Assembly: GCF_023898865.1 (NCBI RefSeq)
Contig: NZ_JAGSOV010000039.1
Span: 62,001 to 126,000 of the forward strand
Direction of reading: 5' to 3'
Length of the DNA stretch: 64,000 bases
DNA from: Pseudonocardia humida
GTDB lineage: Bacteria > Actinomycetota > Actinomycetes > Mycobacteriales > Pseudonocardiaceae
A program made the translations under genes and the position numbers. The notes below the pieces were generated by a model. It saw only the letters and a list, made by a program, of their open reading frames with translations. It ran no database searches and was not told the DNA's origin. Positions 8,209-17,715 of the stretch are shown piece after piece; positions within the stretch are counted from its first letter, which is position 1, and each line of letters starts with the position of its first letter.

Positions 8209-9018
8209 ATCACCACGGCGAGACCGCCGGCGAGGCCGGCCGAGGAGAAGACCAGGATCGTGCTGTCGATCCTGGCTGACCGCTGGCCGGTCCGGCCCGT
8301 CGACGCGCGAGCAGCAACTCGAGGCCGAGGTGGCGGATCTGACCCAGGCCCTGGGTGAGGCCGCGGTGGAGCTGCGGGTGTGGAAGAAGTCCGCGTTCAG
8401 GCGGGCATGCCGACCACGAGGTTCTGCTCGCTGATCGGCGCGCCCGAACGCGCCTGGCGCCGTCATCAAGCTCGCGCTCGAGTCGGCGCCTCGGTGAAGG
8501 GACCGTGGCCCCGACCGGTTCGCGCCCGAGCGCGGGAGCCGGCGCGCCGGCACGCTTTGGCGCATCCGGCGTGGGGCCATCGCAAGGTCTGGGCGATGTG
8601 TCGCCACGACGGCCTGGTCGTGTCCCTGGCCAGCGTGCTGCGCCTGCTGCGTGACGAGGGCCTGCTGTTGGAGGCCGCCTATCAGCGTGAACGCCGACAA
8701 CTCGCGGCCCGGCGCACGGCCGCGTTCGCGGTCGACCCGACCGGGGCGAACCAGGTGTGGCAGTTGGACTTCACCGAGTTCGAGACCACCGCCGGTGGGA
8801 CCTGGCGGCTGGCCGGCTGCGGTGACTACTGGAGCAAGTACGAGCTGGGCTGGCACGTCTCACCGACGGCCAACCAGCACGACGCCATCGCTGCGATCCA
8901 GGTCGCCCTGGTCGAGGCGCAGCGGCCGGCCGGCGCACCGCTGGTCGACCTCGCTCAACGCGACGCCGACGGCGCGGTGCAGCCGGTGGTGACGATCGTG
9001 ACCGACAACGGCGGGTTC
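8209..9018 (+). pseudogene. Decayed IS3-type transposase (orfA-orfB remnant)
   Basis: Pieces of an IS3-like element in successive frames. An orfA-like start reads RPAEEKTRIVLSILADR (from about 8209). A coiled-coil segment LEAEVADLTQALGEAAVELR lies near 8320. Then comes an orfB stretch with HPAWGHRKVWAM and the integrase core: QVWQLDFTEFETTAGG carries the first catalytic Asp and VTIVTDNGG the second (about 9000). The frame is lost immediately after TDNGG, so the DDE glutamate region is missing. There are several frameshifts and no recognisable terminal repeats. Non-functional. Confidence 0.75.
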
Positions 9019-9149
9019 GGCACACCACACCGGACTGGTCGACCCGCTGGTCCCCGACTTCCCGAGCCCGAAATCCCGCCAACTGCTCGACGCGGGACAG
9101 CGCCGCCCTGGTGCCCACGCATTGGACGAACCGCTGATCGCCCGCCGGT

Positions 9150-9523
9150 GTGCTTGATCGACCTGCCGATCTCGGCGACCGCTCGATCCAGGTCGAGTCG
9201 CACTCCCTGGGTGGCGACCTGCAGCAGGCCCGTGCCACGACCCGGGAGTCGGCTGCGGCGGTGGCCGGAGCGCTGGACGATCCGACGGCGTTCGTCCAGA
9301 CCGCGCCGAGCGTGCTGAGCAGTCGCAGCGCGTGCGACCTGATCGAGCAGGTGTTGGGGGCCGTCGCCGGAGGAGTTCATCATCCACTGGCCCGACGCCG
9401 ACACCTGTACCGGCGCGCCGTCGGGGGTGACGGTCAACGAAGGGCCGACCGTGGACATCGAGACCAGGACAGGACCTGATCACCCGGGTCGTCGCCAACG
9501 TCATCGCCCAGTCCCTGACCTGA
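9150..9523 (+). pseudogene. Unidentified decayed coding sequence
   Basis: The sequence looks coding but switches frame at least twice. One frame reads ESAAAVAGALDDPTAFVQTA; the next, from about 9352, reads WGPSPEEFIIHWPDADTC and GVTVNEGPTVDIET; the last reads GQDLITRVVANVIAQSLT and ends at TGA 9521-9523. I do not recognise the family. It looks like the 3' end of a gene truncated by the adjacent IS remnant. Confidence 0.4.
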
Positions 9524-9741
9524 GCTCCGCGTCGTCTGCCCCGGTATGCCGGAGGCCCTTCGAACATGAGTATCCCAGCGACAGTGAGCGCAGCAGGATC
9601 CACGAGTGCGACGGCGGCCGCGGCGCACAGCCCTCGAGGCACGCGACTGCACGGCCCGAGGGTCCACGGGCACCCTGCTCGGGCCGGATCCGCTTCGTAG
9701 GCGACGACCTACGTTCGGTCACCCAGCAGCTAATCAGTGGT
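9524..9741. other. Non-coding stretch before the catabolic operon promoter
   Basis: No supported gene. Base composition drops toward the promoter that follows, with more A/T than in the flanking genes. Confidence 0.35.
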
Positions 9742-9779
9742 ATGAGTACTTGACACTCATCCTTCTCGGTTTCTACTCT
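9742..9779 (+). promoter_or_regulatory. Promoter with overlapping inverted-repeat operator
   Basis: TTGACA (9750-9755) and TACTCT (9774-9779), separated by 18 bp, make an excellent housekeeping-sigma promoter for the downstream operon. A perfect inverted repeat ATGAGT-N7-ACTCAT (9742-9760) straddles the -35 box, the position expected of a repressor site. The tandem GntR/FadR protein at the end of the operon is the obvious candidate binder, by inference. The implied 5' leader to the first start codon is about 150 nt. Confidence 0.65.
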
Positions 9780-9934
9780 CCCACCTCAATCAGTACCGAT
9801 CAGATGCTGTCAGACCCACAACCTCCTGCATGTTCTCCGCCGCCCGAGACTCTGCCTGCAGTGGTCCGTGGCGGCGGTTGGTGCCACGCGCGCCAACATC
9901 CGAGCAGATCATACTACTCAATGAAGAGGATTTG

Positions 9935-10729
9935 ATGGCTTTCGAGGAGCCCGTCGTCGCCCGCAACACGGCTCGGGAGTCTGCGAACGCGATCCACACC
10001 GAGCAGGCCCGCGAGTACGGGTTCCGCGGCGGGATCGTGCCCGGGGTGACCCTGTTCGGCTACGCCATGCGCGCTGTCACCGACGAGTGGGGCGAGGGTT
10101 GGCTCGGCGCCGGTGAGCTGGCCATGCGCTTCCGCCGCCCGGTGTACGACGGTGAGGTGCTGCGGGTCGGTCCTACGACTACGCCGAACGGCGGTCCGAT
10201 CGAGCTGGCCGTGGTGAACGCGGCGGGCGAGCGCTGCGCCGTGGGCAGTGCGCGGCGCGACACCGCTGGCGCGCCGGACCTGGCCGACTATCCGGCCGGA
10301 GTCGTGCCCGACGAGTTGCTGCCCGCCGAGCCGGACGTGCTCGGCAGCCTGGGACCGCTGGCGGAGTACCGGATCGACACCTCCGAGCAGGCCGTTCGCG
10401 AGTACCAGGAGTCCGTCGGTCAACCCGGTGCGTACCCGGGCCGGGTGCCGCCGTCCCTGATCAGCACGGTGTCCGCGCGCATCCTCACGCTGCAGTACCG
10501 GTTCCCCGGCCCGCGCATCCACGTCCGACTGCACACCCGCTTGTTCGGCCTGCGCCCGATCGGCACCCCGCTGGTGGCCCGCGGGCGCCTGGTCGGGGTC
10601 CGTGAGCACAAGGGCAGCCACTACAGCCGGCTCGACCTGCTCGTGGTGGACGACGCCGAACGGCCGGTCATGCACATCGACACCGAGTCGATCTTCAGTC
10701 TCGGTCGTCCCGCGCGGACCTCGCCGTGA
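9935..10729 (+). CDS. MaoC-like (double hot-dog) hydratase/dehydratase
   Basis: A 264-aa protein of the MaoC/(R)-hydratase superfamily. Residues near 20-50 carry HTEQAREYGFRGGIVPGVTLFGY, a MaoC-type hydratase signature whose catalytic Asp/His pattern is altered. A second half follows (PPSLISTVSARILTLQYRFPGPRIHVRLHTRLF), so two hot-dog units are fused. ATG 9935 is preceded by AGAGGA. Members hydrate enoyl-CoAs or dehydrate acyl-CoAs. It is the first gene of an operon and overlaps the CoA-transferase start by four bases (GTGA), so it probably acts on the CoA ester that enzyme makes. The substrate is unknown. Confidence 0.75.
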   Translation: MAFEEPVVARNTARESANAIHTEQAREYGFRGGIVPGVTLFGYAMRAVTDEWGEGWLGAGELAMRFRRPVYDGEVLRVGPTTTPNGGPIELAVVNAAGERCAVGSARRDTAGAPDLADYPAGVVPDELLPAEPDVLGSLGPLAEYRIDTSEQAVREYQESVGQPGAYPGRVPPSLISTVSARILTLQYRFPGPRIHVRLHTRLFGLRPIGTPLVARGRLVGVREHKGSHYSRLDLLVVDDAERPVMHIDTESIFSLGRPARTSP

Positions 10730-13107
10730 CCGAGCCCGGGGCGCTCGCCGGTTTGACGGTGGTCGACCTGTCCGAGCGCATCGGCGGGCAGTTCGCCACC
10801 CGGCTGATGGCCGACTACGGAGCGGACGTCGTACTGGTGGAACCCCCGGCGGGCTCGGCGTTGCGGGCAGCGGGCGGGTCGCTGTTCCGGCACCTCAACG
10901 CGGGCAAGCGGTCCCGTGCGCTCGACCCCGACGAGGACGCGGGGTGGGCGGCACTGGTCCCGCTGTGCGCCGGGGCCGATGTCACCGTGCTGGGGGACCC
11001 CGCGCTCGCCGCGCGCCTCGCCGCCGCCTGCCCTGCCACACTCGTCGCTCTGGTGACCGACTTCGGGACCACCGGCCCCTACCGGGGCTGGCTCGGCGGC
11101 GAGCTCGTCCACCAGGCGCTGTCGGGCAGCATGTACATGAACGGGCTGGCCCACCGCGAGCCGCTGTACGGCGTCGGCGAGCGCGCCTCCTACTCGGCGG
11201 GGTTGTGGCTCTACGTCGGCGTCCTCGCCGCGCTGCACCGCCGCGAGGTGGACGGCACGCTGCCCGGCCCCGTCGAGGTCACGGTCCATGAGGCCGCGGC
11301 GGCGATGGAGCAGAACTTCTCCACCCAGTGGGCGTACAACGGCACCTTCCCCTGGCGCGGGGAGCGGGTGCGGACCAAGAGCCGGGCGCGCTGCCGGGGC
11401 GGCTGGATCAGCTACTTCGTCCAGCGCGGCCAGTGGCCGCTCTACTGCGCGCTGCTGGGCGCCCCCGATCTGGCCGACGACCCGCGTTTCCACGAATGGC
11501 CCGAGCTGGTGCGCAACTGGCGCGAGGCCGCCGAACTGCTGGCCGAACGGGCACCCTCGGTCGACCTGGAGCAGGTGCTGCGGGTGGCGGCAGAGCACCG
11601 GTTGGTCCTCGCGCCGATGCTCGGGCCCCGTGCCCTACGCCACGACGAGCACCTGGTGGCCCGGGAGTTCTGGCGCGGGGAGCCGACCCCGGACGGCCCG
11701 CGCCTCGCGCTCGGACCGGTGTTCCGGATGTCGGCCACGCCGGCCGACCGCGATCGTCCGGCGCCGGCGCTGGGCGAACTCGACGGCGACCCCGGGTGGC
11801 CGGAGCGCATGGAAGCGCCTGCCGTCGGGTCGACCGGACTGCCGCTGACCGGCATCGCGGTGCTGGACTTCACCAGTGCCTGGGCCGGGCCGATGGCCAC
11901 CCGCATCCTCGCCTCGCTCGGCGCCGACATCATCAAGATCGAGGGACCGGCCCGGCCCGACGGCTGGCGGGGGGAGTGGCGGGAGCGCCCGAGCGCGACC
12001 GGCTACTACCCCGACCTCGACCCGGGCAAGCGGCCCTACGACCGCGACTGCTGGTTCAACTCGCAGAACCACGACAAGCGCTCGGTCGTGCTCGACCTGC
12101 GCCGCCCGGAGGCCGTCGAGCTCGTCCGCGCGCTGCTGCCGCGGATGGATGCGGTGATCGCGAACTTCAGCCCGGGCGTACTGGACCGCCTCGGACTCGG
12201 GTGGGAGCGGGCCTCGGGGCTGAACCCGCGGCTGGTGATGGTCGAGATGCCGGCGGCCGGCAACACCGGTCCGCGGTCCCGCCAGCGCGGGTTGGGGCCG
12301 ACGATGGAGGCCATGGCCGGCATCGCCGGCCTCATCGGCTACCCGGACGAGGGCCCGGTCGGCAGCGGCACAGCCTACCTCGACCCGATCGGCGCGTTGC
12401 ACGGCGCCGCCGCCCTGCTCACCGCGCTGCTGCACCGCACCCGGCACGGCCGTGCCGATCAGGGTGGCCAGTACGTGGAGGTGGCCCAGCAGGAGGCCGC
12501 GATGCACTGGATCGGCGAGATCGTGCTGGAGGCCATCGAGACCGGCGCCGACCCCGTCCTGCAGGGCAACGCCCGCCCCGACGCCTGCCCGCACGGGGCG
12601 TTCCGCACCGCGGGCGACGACGAGTGGATCGCGGTCGCGGCCGCCTCCGACGACCAATGGCGGGCGCTGTGCGCGGAGCTCGGCCTCGACGACCTCGGCG
12701 CGGATCCGGAGCTCGACGCGGTCGCCGGCCGGGTCGCCGCGCGGGACCGGATCGAGGCGGAGCTGGCCGAGGCCGTGCGCGACGCGGACAAGCACGCACT
12801 GGCCGAGCGGCTGCAGCGCGCCGGGGTACCGGCCGCGCCCGTGCAGAACGGCCGCGACCTGCACGCCGATCCGCACCTGCGGGAGCGGGACTGGTTCGCC
12901 CGGCTGCACCACCCCGAGGCCGGCACGCACGACTACCCGGGCCTGCCCATCCGCTTCGCCGGGCGGCGGCCGCGGCCGGCGCACCCGTCGCCGACCTTCG
13001 GCCAGCACACGGCCGAGGTGCTCTCCGAGTACCTGGGTCTGGACGACGACGACCTGGCCCGGCTGGCCGCCGACCGGGTGACCGCGACCGAACCGGGGCG
13101 CCGATGA
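10726..13107 (+). CDS. CaiB/BaiF-type CoA-transferase, two fused domains
   Basis: A 793-aa protein holding two family III CoA-transferase domains in one chain (usual single length about 400). Domain 1 begins LAGLTVVDLSERIGGQFATR and domain 2, near residue 375, begins LTGIAVLDFTSAWAGPMATR. The catalytic aspartate of the family is visible only in domain 2 (YLDPIGALHGAAALLTALLH, Asp553); the matching place in domain 1 reads ASYSAGLWLYVGVLAALH and lacks it. These enzymes move CoA between carboxylic acids through an enzyme-bound anhydride. It is coupled by GTGA/ATGA overlaps to the hydratase and the ABC genes, so it likely activates the acid imported by the transporter. Confidence 0.88.
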   Translation: MTEPGALAGLTVVDLSERIGGQFATRLMADYGADVVLVEPPAGSALRAAGGSLFRHLNAGKRSRALDPDEDAGWAALVPLCAGADVTVLGDPALAARLAAACPATLVALVTDFGTTGPYRGWLGGELVHQALSGSMYMNGLAHREPLYGVGERASYSAGLWLYVGVLAALHRREVDGTLPGPVEVTVHEAAAAMEQNFSTQWAYNGTFPWRGERVRTKSRARCRGGWISYFVQRGQWPLYCALLGAPDLADDPRFHEWPELVRNWREAAELLAERAPSVDLEQVLRVAAEHRLVLAPMLGPRALRHDEHLVAREFWRGEPTPDGPRLALGPVFRMSATPADRDRPAPALGELDGDPGWPERMEAPAVGSTGLPLTGIAVLDFTSAWAGPMATRILASLGADIIKIEGPARPDGWRGEWRERPSATGYYPDLDPGKRPYDRDCWFNSQNHDKRSVVLDLRRPEAVELVRALLPRMDAVIANFSPGVLDRLGLGWERASGLNPRLVMVEMPAAGNTGPRSRQRGLGPTMEAMAGIAGLIGYPDEGPVGSGTAYLDPIGALHGAAALLTALLHRTRHGRADQGGQYVEVAQQEAAMHWIGEIVLEAIETGADPVLQGNARPDACPHGAFRTAGDDEWIAVAAASDDQWRALCAELGLDDLGADPELDAVAGRVAARDRIEAELAEAVRDADKHALAERLQRAGVPAAPVQNGRDLHADPHLRERDWFARLHHPEAGTHDYPGLPIRFAGRRPRPAHPSPTFGQHTAEVLSEYLGLDDDDLARLAADRVTATEPGRR

Positions 13108-14153
13108 CCGAGACCCTGCTGGACGTCCGCAACCTGAGCCTGTACCTGGACACCCCCGACGGCGACGTGCAGATCCTCGACGACGTCAGCTTCACCGTCG
13201 AGCGCTCCACGACCGTCGGGATGATCGGGGAGAGCGGCAGCGGCAAGTCGATGACCGCGCTGGCCGTGCTGGGCCTGCTGCCGCCGCGGGCCCGGGTCAC
13301 CGGCGAGATCCGGTTCCGCGGCACCGACCTGCTGGCGATGTCGCGAGCCGAGCTGGCCCGGCTGCGCGGCACCGGGATCAGCATGATCTTCCAGGAGCCG
13401 ATGACCGCGCTGGACCCGGTGTTCACCATCGGCCAGCAGATCAGCCAGGTGCTGCGCAGCCACCGCAGGGTCACCCGGCGCGAGGCGCGCGAGAAGACGA
13501 TCGAGATGCTGGACGCGGTCGGCATCCCGGACCCGGCCCGGCGCTCCGGCGAGTACCCCCACCAGCTCTCCGGCGGCATGCGGCAGCGGGCGATGATCGC
13601 CATGGCGCTGATCGGCGAGCCCGAGCTGCTGATCGCCGACGAGCCGACCACGGCCGTCGACATCACCATCCAGGCCCAGCTGCTCGACCTGCTGGAGACG
13701 CTCGGTCGCGAGCGCGGCACATCGATCATGCTCATCTCGCACGACATCGGGGTGGTCGCCGAGCTGTGCCGGCGCGTCGTCGTGCTCTACGCCGGGCAGG
13801 TCGTGGAGGCGACGACCACCGACGCGCTGCTGGAGCGGCCGGGGCACCCCTACACGTCCGGGCTGATGTGGGCGGTACCCCGGCTGGGCACCCGCCGCCA
13901 GCGGCTGCACGCCATCCGCGGCCGGGTGCCCCAACCCGACCAGCTGCCGACGGGGTGCCGGTTCCGGCCGCGCTGCGACTTCGCGGTGCCCGAGTGCGCC
14001 GAGCCGATCGCGCTCGCACCGGTCGGGGACGGGGGGCCGGAGCACGACGTCCGGTGCCGGCGGGCCGACGAGCTCGACCTGCCCGGCCTGGTCCACGACG
14101 GAGCGGAGGCGACCGTGGAGAACGCGCCCGTGGTGCAGGGGAGCGGCTCGTGA
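13104..14153 (+). CDS. Dipeptide/oligopeptide ABC transporter ATP-binding protein (DppD-like)
   Basis: A 349-aa ATPase of the Opp/Dpp class. Walker A GESGSGKS is at residues 42-49, signature LSGGMRQR, Walker B LLIADEPTTAVD, followed by the H-loop SHDIGVV. The C-terminal oligopeptide-transporter extension has the CRFRPRC cysteine cluster that holds an iron-sulfur cluster in some relatives. The start overlaps the CoA-transferase stop by ATGA, and it overlaps the next ATPase by GTGA. It forms the heterodimeric ATPase with DppF. Confidence 0.93.
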   Translation: MTETLLDVRNLSLYLDTPDGDVQILDDVSFTVERSTTVGMIGESGSGKSMTALAVLGLLPPRARVTGEIRFRGTDLLAMSRAELARLRGTGISMIFQEPMTALDPVFTIGQQISQVLRSHRRVTRREAREKTIEMLDAVGIPDPARRSGEYPHQLSGGMRQRAMIAMALIGEPELLIADEPTTAVDITIQAQLLDLLETLGRERGTSIMLISHDIGVVAELCRRVVVLYAGQVVEATTTDALLERPGHPYTSGLMWAVPRLGTRRQRLHAIRGRVPQPDQLPTGCRFRPRCDFAVPECAEPIALAPVGDGGPEHDVRCRRADELDLPGLVHDGAEATVENAPVVQGSGS

Positions 14154-15154
14154 CCACCGTGAGCACCGCGCAGGCCGGCACCGCGCCGAAGCCGGCGCCG
14201 CCCTTGCTCGAGGTCGACGACCTCGTCGTGCACTTCGAGGGCAGGCGCCGCCAACAGCCCATCCGGGCGGTCGACGGGGTGTCGCTCGGCATCGGCCGCG
14301 GCGAGACCCTCGGCTTGATCGGCGAGTCCGGCTCGGGCAAGTCGACCATCGGCCGGGCAGTGCTCGGCCTGCTGCGTCCGAAGGCGGGCGCGGTCCGCTT
14401 CGAGGGCGAGGACCCGTGGACCCAGCCCGGCCGGCGCCGCCGCGAGCTCCGCCGCCGGATGCAGGTCGTCTTCCAGGACCCGCACGAGGCGCTCGATCCG
14501 CGGATGACCGTCGAGCAGAGCGTGGCCGAGCCGCTGCTGATGACCGGCGTGCGGCGACCGGAGCGGCTGCGTCGGGCGGCCGACCTGCTGGAGCGGGTCG
14601 GGCTCGGCGACGCGCACCGGTACCGCCGCCCGCACGAGCTGTCCGGCGGTCAGAAGCAGCGGGTCAACATCGCACGCGCGCTGGCCAGCGACCCCGACCT
14701 GATCGTCTGCGACGAGAGCGTCTCCGCGCTCGACGTGTCCATCCAGGCCGAGATCCTCAACCTGCTGGTCGACCTGCAGGACGAGCGCGGGCTGTCCTAC
14801 CTGTTCATCTCCCACGACATCAGCGTCGTCGCGCACCTGTCGCACCGGGTGACCGTGCTCTACCTGGGCATGGTCATGGAGTCCGGGGCGGTCGGCGCGG
14901 TCGTGGACCGGCCGGCGCACCCCTACACCCGGGCCCTGCTGGCCGCCCAGCCCCGGGCGCTGCCCAGCTACCTGCGCACCGAGCGACGCGAGGTGCTGCG
15001 CGGCGACATCCCCAGCCCGGCCGCACCGCCCTCCGGGTGCCGCTTCCGCACCCGCTGCCCCTTCGCCCGCGACCGCTGCGCGCAGGAGATCCCCGCCGTC
15101 CGGGAGCTGGAACCCGGGCGGACCGTCGCCTGCCACTTCGCCGAGCAGCTGTGA
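14150..15154 (+). CDS. Dipeptide/oligopeptide ABC transporter ATP-binding protein (DppF-like)
   Basis: A 334-aa partner ATPase. Walker A GESGSGKST is at 58-66, signature LSGGQKQR, Walker B LIVCDESVSALD (Glu then Ser in place of the usual Pro), H-loop SHDISVV, and the C-terminal CRFRTRCPFARDRC cysteine motif typical of DppF/OppF. GTG start overlapping the upstream stop. It pairs with the DppD-like ATPase under the two permeases encoded downstream. Confidence 0.93.
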   Translation: MTTVSTAQAGTAPKPAPPLLEVDDLVVHFEGRRRQQPIRAVDGVSLGIGRGETLGLIGESGSGKSTIGRAVLGLLRPKAGAVRFEGEDPWTQPGRRRRELRRRMQVVFQDPHEALDPRMTVEQSVAEPLLMTGVRRPERLRRAADLLERVGLGDAHRYRRPHELSGGQKQRVNIARALASDPDLIVCDESVSALDVSIQAEILNLLVDLQDERGLSYLFISHDISVVAHLSHRVTVLYLGMVMESGAVGAVVDRPAHPYTRALLAAQPRALPSYLRTERREVLRGDIPSPAAPPSGCRFRTRCPFARDRCAQEIPAVRELEPGRTVACHFAEQL

Positions 15155-15195
15155 GCCACTCCCACCCCCGCACCCCTTCGAACGGCAGGACACCG

Positions 15196-16758
15196 ATGTC
15201 CCACCCCCCACTCCGCAGGCTCGTCATGGCGCTGGCCTGCCTGCTCCTCCTCGCCGGCCTCGCCGCCTGCGGCACCCGCGACGGCGCCAGTGCTGATCCC
15301 GCCGCCGCGGCCGGACCGCCGGTCGCCGGCGGGATCCTGCGCGCGGTCACCGAGGGCGACCCACGGCTCGACCCGCACCTGGGCACCCTGGGCACCGACC
15401 ACTACGTGCTCTACCCGCTCTACGACCGGCTGGTCGAGTTCAACCCCGAGGACCTCACGGCGGTGCCCGGACTGGCCTCGAAGTGGGAGTACACGACCCC
15501 GAGCACCCTGGTGCTCACCCTCAACCAGGGCGTGACCTTCCACGACGGGACCCCGTTCGACGCCGAGGCGGTCAAGTTCAACATCGAGCGGGCCAAGAAC
15601 GAGGAGAAGTCCTCGGTCAAGGCCGACCTCAAGAGCATCGACTCGGTGGAGGTCGTGGACGCCTCGACGGTGCAGCTCAACCTGAACCGGCCCGACACCG
15701 CGCTGCCGCTGGTGTTCAGCGACCGCGCCGGGATGATGGTCTCGCCGACCGCGGTGCAGAACGGGACCAACCTCGACGACAACCCGGTGGGCACCGGGCC
15801 GTTCCAGTTCGTCAGCCGGGTGCCCGGCGAGTCGCTGGAGTACGAGCGCTACCCGGCCTACTGGCGGCCGGGCCCGCACCTCGACGGCATCAAGATCACT
15901 CTGCTGGACGACAGCCGCACCGCCACCAACGCGCTGGTGTCCGGCCAGCAGGACTTCATCATGCAGCTCGACGTGGCCGACAAGGCCCGCGTCGACAGCT
16001 CGGACGCCGCACGCGTCGTCGTCGGGCCGTCGCTCGCGGTGGCCCGCTGCACGTTCCGGTTCGAGAAGGGCCCGTTCTCCGACGTCCGCATCCGGGAGGC
16101 GGTCAACTACGGCATCGACCGCGACGCCATCAACAAGGTCAACACCCAGGGCCTGGGGGAGCCGGCCAACGCCGCCGTGCCGTCCTCGCACTGGGCCTAC
16201 CCGGGTGCCGCGGCTCAGGTCTACACCCACGACGTGGCCAAGGCCAAGCAGTTGGTCACCGAAGCCGGCTACCCGAACGGGCTGACCATCCAGACGGTCG
16301 TGGTCACCTCGCAGGACGACCGCAGCATGGTCGAGGCGATGCAGGCCCAGCTGGCCGAGGCCGGCATCACCCTGAACGTGACGGTGCTCGACGCGGCCGA
16401 GGCGCAGCCGGCGTTCCGCGAGCGCGGGGAGTTCGACATGTTCTGCATCGGCTGGAGCGGGCGCCCCGACCCGTACCAGACCTACGCAGCGCTCTACCCG
16501 TCCGCCTCGCCCTACGTCGTCGACTTCGCCGAGCCCGCCGAGCTGCAGGCCGATCTGGCCGAGACGGTCGCCGTGTCCGACCTCGACCAGCGCAAGGCGG
16601 CCTTCGCGAAGCTGCAGGACCTGGTGACCAGGCAGAACGCCCTGGACTTCCACGTGATCTTCCGGCCGACCGTGCAGGCGATGTCGAACAAGGTGGGCGG
16701 ATACGAGCAGAACATCTACGGCAAGCCGATCATCAACAACGTCTGGCTCGCGAAGTAG
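15196..16758 (+). CDS. Extracellular solute-binding lipoprotein, family 5
   Basis: A 520-aa lipoprotein of the peptide/nickel-binding SBP family 5. The signal peptide LRRLVMALACLLLLAGLAAC ends in a lipobox with Cys25 as the acylated residue. The family core is clear: LDPHLGTLGTDHYVLYPLYD, LASKWEYTTPSTLVLTLNQG, VTFHDGTPFDAEAVKFNIER, VGTGPFQFV, and IREAVNYGIDRDAINK. ATG 15196 with GGCAGGA upstream gives the proper signal peptide; an in-frame GTG at 15151 overlaps the previous stop but adds a non-hydrophobic lead. It delivers the ligand to the two permeases that follow. A short peptide or acylated amino acid is my inference for the ligand. Confidence 0.92.
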   Translation: MSHPPLRRLVMALACLLLLAGLAACGTRDGASADPAAAAGPPVAGGILRAVTEGDPRLDPHLGTLGTDHYVLYPLYDRLVEFNPEDLTAVPGLASKWEYTTPSTLVLTLNQGVTFHDGTPFDAEAVKFNIERAKNEEKSSVKADLKSIDSVEVVDASTVQLNLNRPDTALPLVFSDRAGMMVSPTAVQNGTNLDDNPVGTGPFQFVSRVPGESLEYERYPAYWRPGPHLDGIKITLLDDSRTATNALVSGQQDFIMQLDVADKARVDSSDAARVVVGPSLAVARCTFRFEKGPFSDVRIREAVNYGIDRDAINKVNTQGLGEPANAAVPSSHWAYPGAAAQVYTHDVAKAKQLVTEAGYPNGLTIQTVVVTSQDDRSMVEAMQAQLAEAGITLNVTVLDAAEAQPAFRERGEFDMFCIGWSGRPDPYQTYAALYPSASPYVVDFAEPAELQADLAETVAVSDLDQRKAAFAKLQDLVTRQNALDFHVIFRPTVQAMSNKVGGYEQNIYGKPIINNVWLAK

Positions 16759-16770
16759 CCGGGGGCGCTC

Positions 16771-17715
16771 ATGGTCACCGCACTGCGCCGCAAGGTCGTC
16801 TCGGTCCTGCTGACCCTGCTGTTCGCCTCGGCCATGGTCTTCCTGATCACCTACCTCGTGCCGGGAGACCCGGCCGTGGTGGTGGCCGGTGAGCAGGCCA
16901 CGCCCGAGCAGATCGCCCTGGTGCGCAGCGAGCTCGGGCTCGACGACCCGATCGTCGAGCAGTACGGCCGGTTCATGTGGGGCGTGCTGCACGGCGACCT
17001 GGGCACGTCGTTGTTCACCCGGGAACCGGTGGTCGACATCGTGGCCCGCACGCTGCCGCGGACGATGGAACTGGTGGTGGCGGGGCTGGTGGTGGCGATC
17101 GCGGCCGGCATCCCGCTGGGGATCGCCGCGGCGATGCGCGCCCGCACCGCCACCGACGGGGTGATCCGGGCCGTCTCCACCGCCGGGCTGGCCATCCCGA
17201 ACTTCTGGTTCGGGCTGATCCTGGTGTCGATCTTCGCGCTGGAGTGGGCGGTGCTGCCGGCCACCGGCTTCGTCAGTGTGTTCGACGACCCGGTGGAAGG
17301 GCTGGCCCACCAGGTGCTGCCGGCACTGGCCATCGGGCTGACCGCGATGGCCGCCATCGCCCGGCAGACCCGCAGCGCGATGATCGAGGTGCTGTCCGCC
17401 GACTTCGTGCGCACGCAGCGGGCGATGGGCGTGCCCGGGCGGGCGATCGTCTGGCAGCACGCGCTGAAGAACGCCTCCATCCCGGTCGTGACGATCATCG
17501 GGCTGGACATCAGCCGGCTGATCGGCGGCGCGGTGGTCGTGGAGACCGTGTTCGGCATCTCCGGGCTGGGCGGGGCACTGGTCAGCGCGACGACGCAGCG
17601 CGACTTCCCCGTCGTGCAGGGCGTGATCCTGGTGGTGGTGTTCCTGGTGGTGATCGTCAACCTGCTGATCGACGTCCTCTACACCTGGCTCGACCCCCGC
17701 ATCCAGGGGGTCTGA
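16771..17715 (+). CDS. ABC transporter permease (DppB-like)
   Basis: A 314-aa permease with about six membrane helices. It shows the DppB start (FASAMVFLITYLVPGDPAVVVAGEQATPEQIALVRSELGLDDP), a short external loop, and the EAA-type cytoplasmic motif RTQRAMGVPGRAIVWQHALKNA. ATG 16771 lies 12 bp after the binding-protein gene and its stop overlaps the next start (TGATG). First of the two permeases of the importer. Confidence 0.92.
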   Translation: MVTALRRKVVSVLLTLLFASAMVFLITYLVPGDPAVVVAGEQATPEQIALVRSELGLDDPIVEQYGRFMWGVLHGDLGTSLFTREPVVDIVARTLPRTMELVVAGLVVAIAAGIPLGIAAAMRARTATDGVIRAVSTAGLAIPNFWFGLILVSIFALEWAVLPATGFVSVFDDPVEGLAHQVLPALAIGLTAMAAIARQTRSAMIEVLSADFVRTQRAMGVPGRAIVWQHALKNASIPVVTIIGLDISRLIGGAVVVETVFGISGLGGALVSATTQRDFPVVQGVILVVVFLVVIVNLLIDVLYTWLDPRIQGV

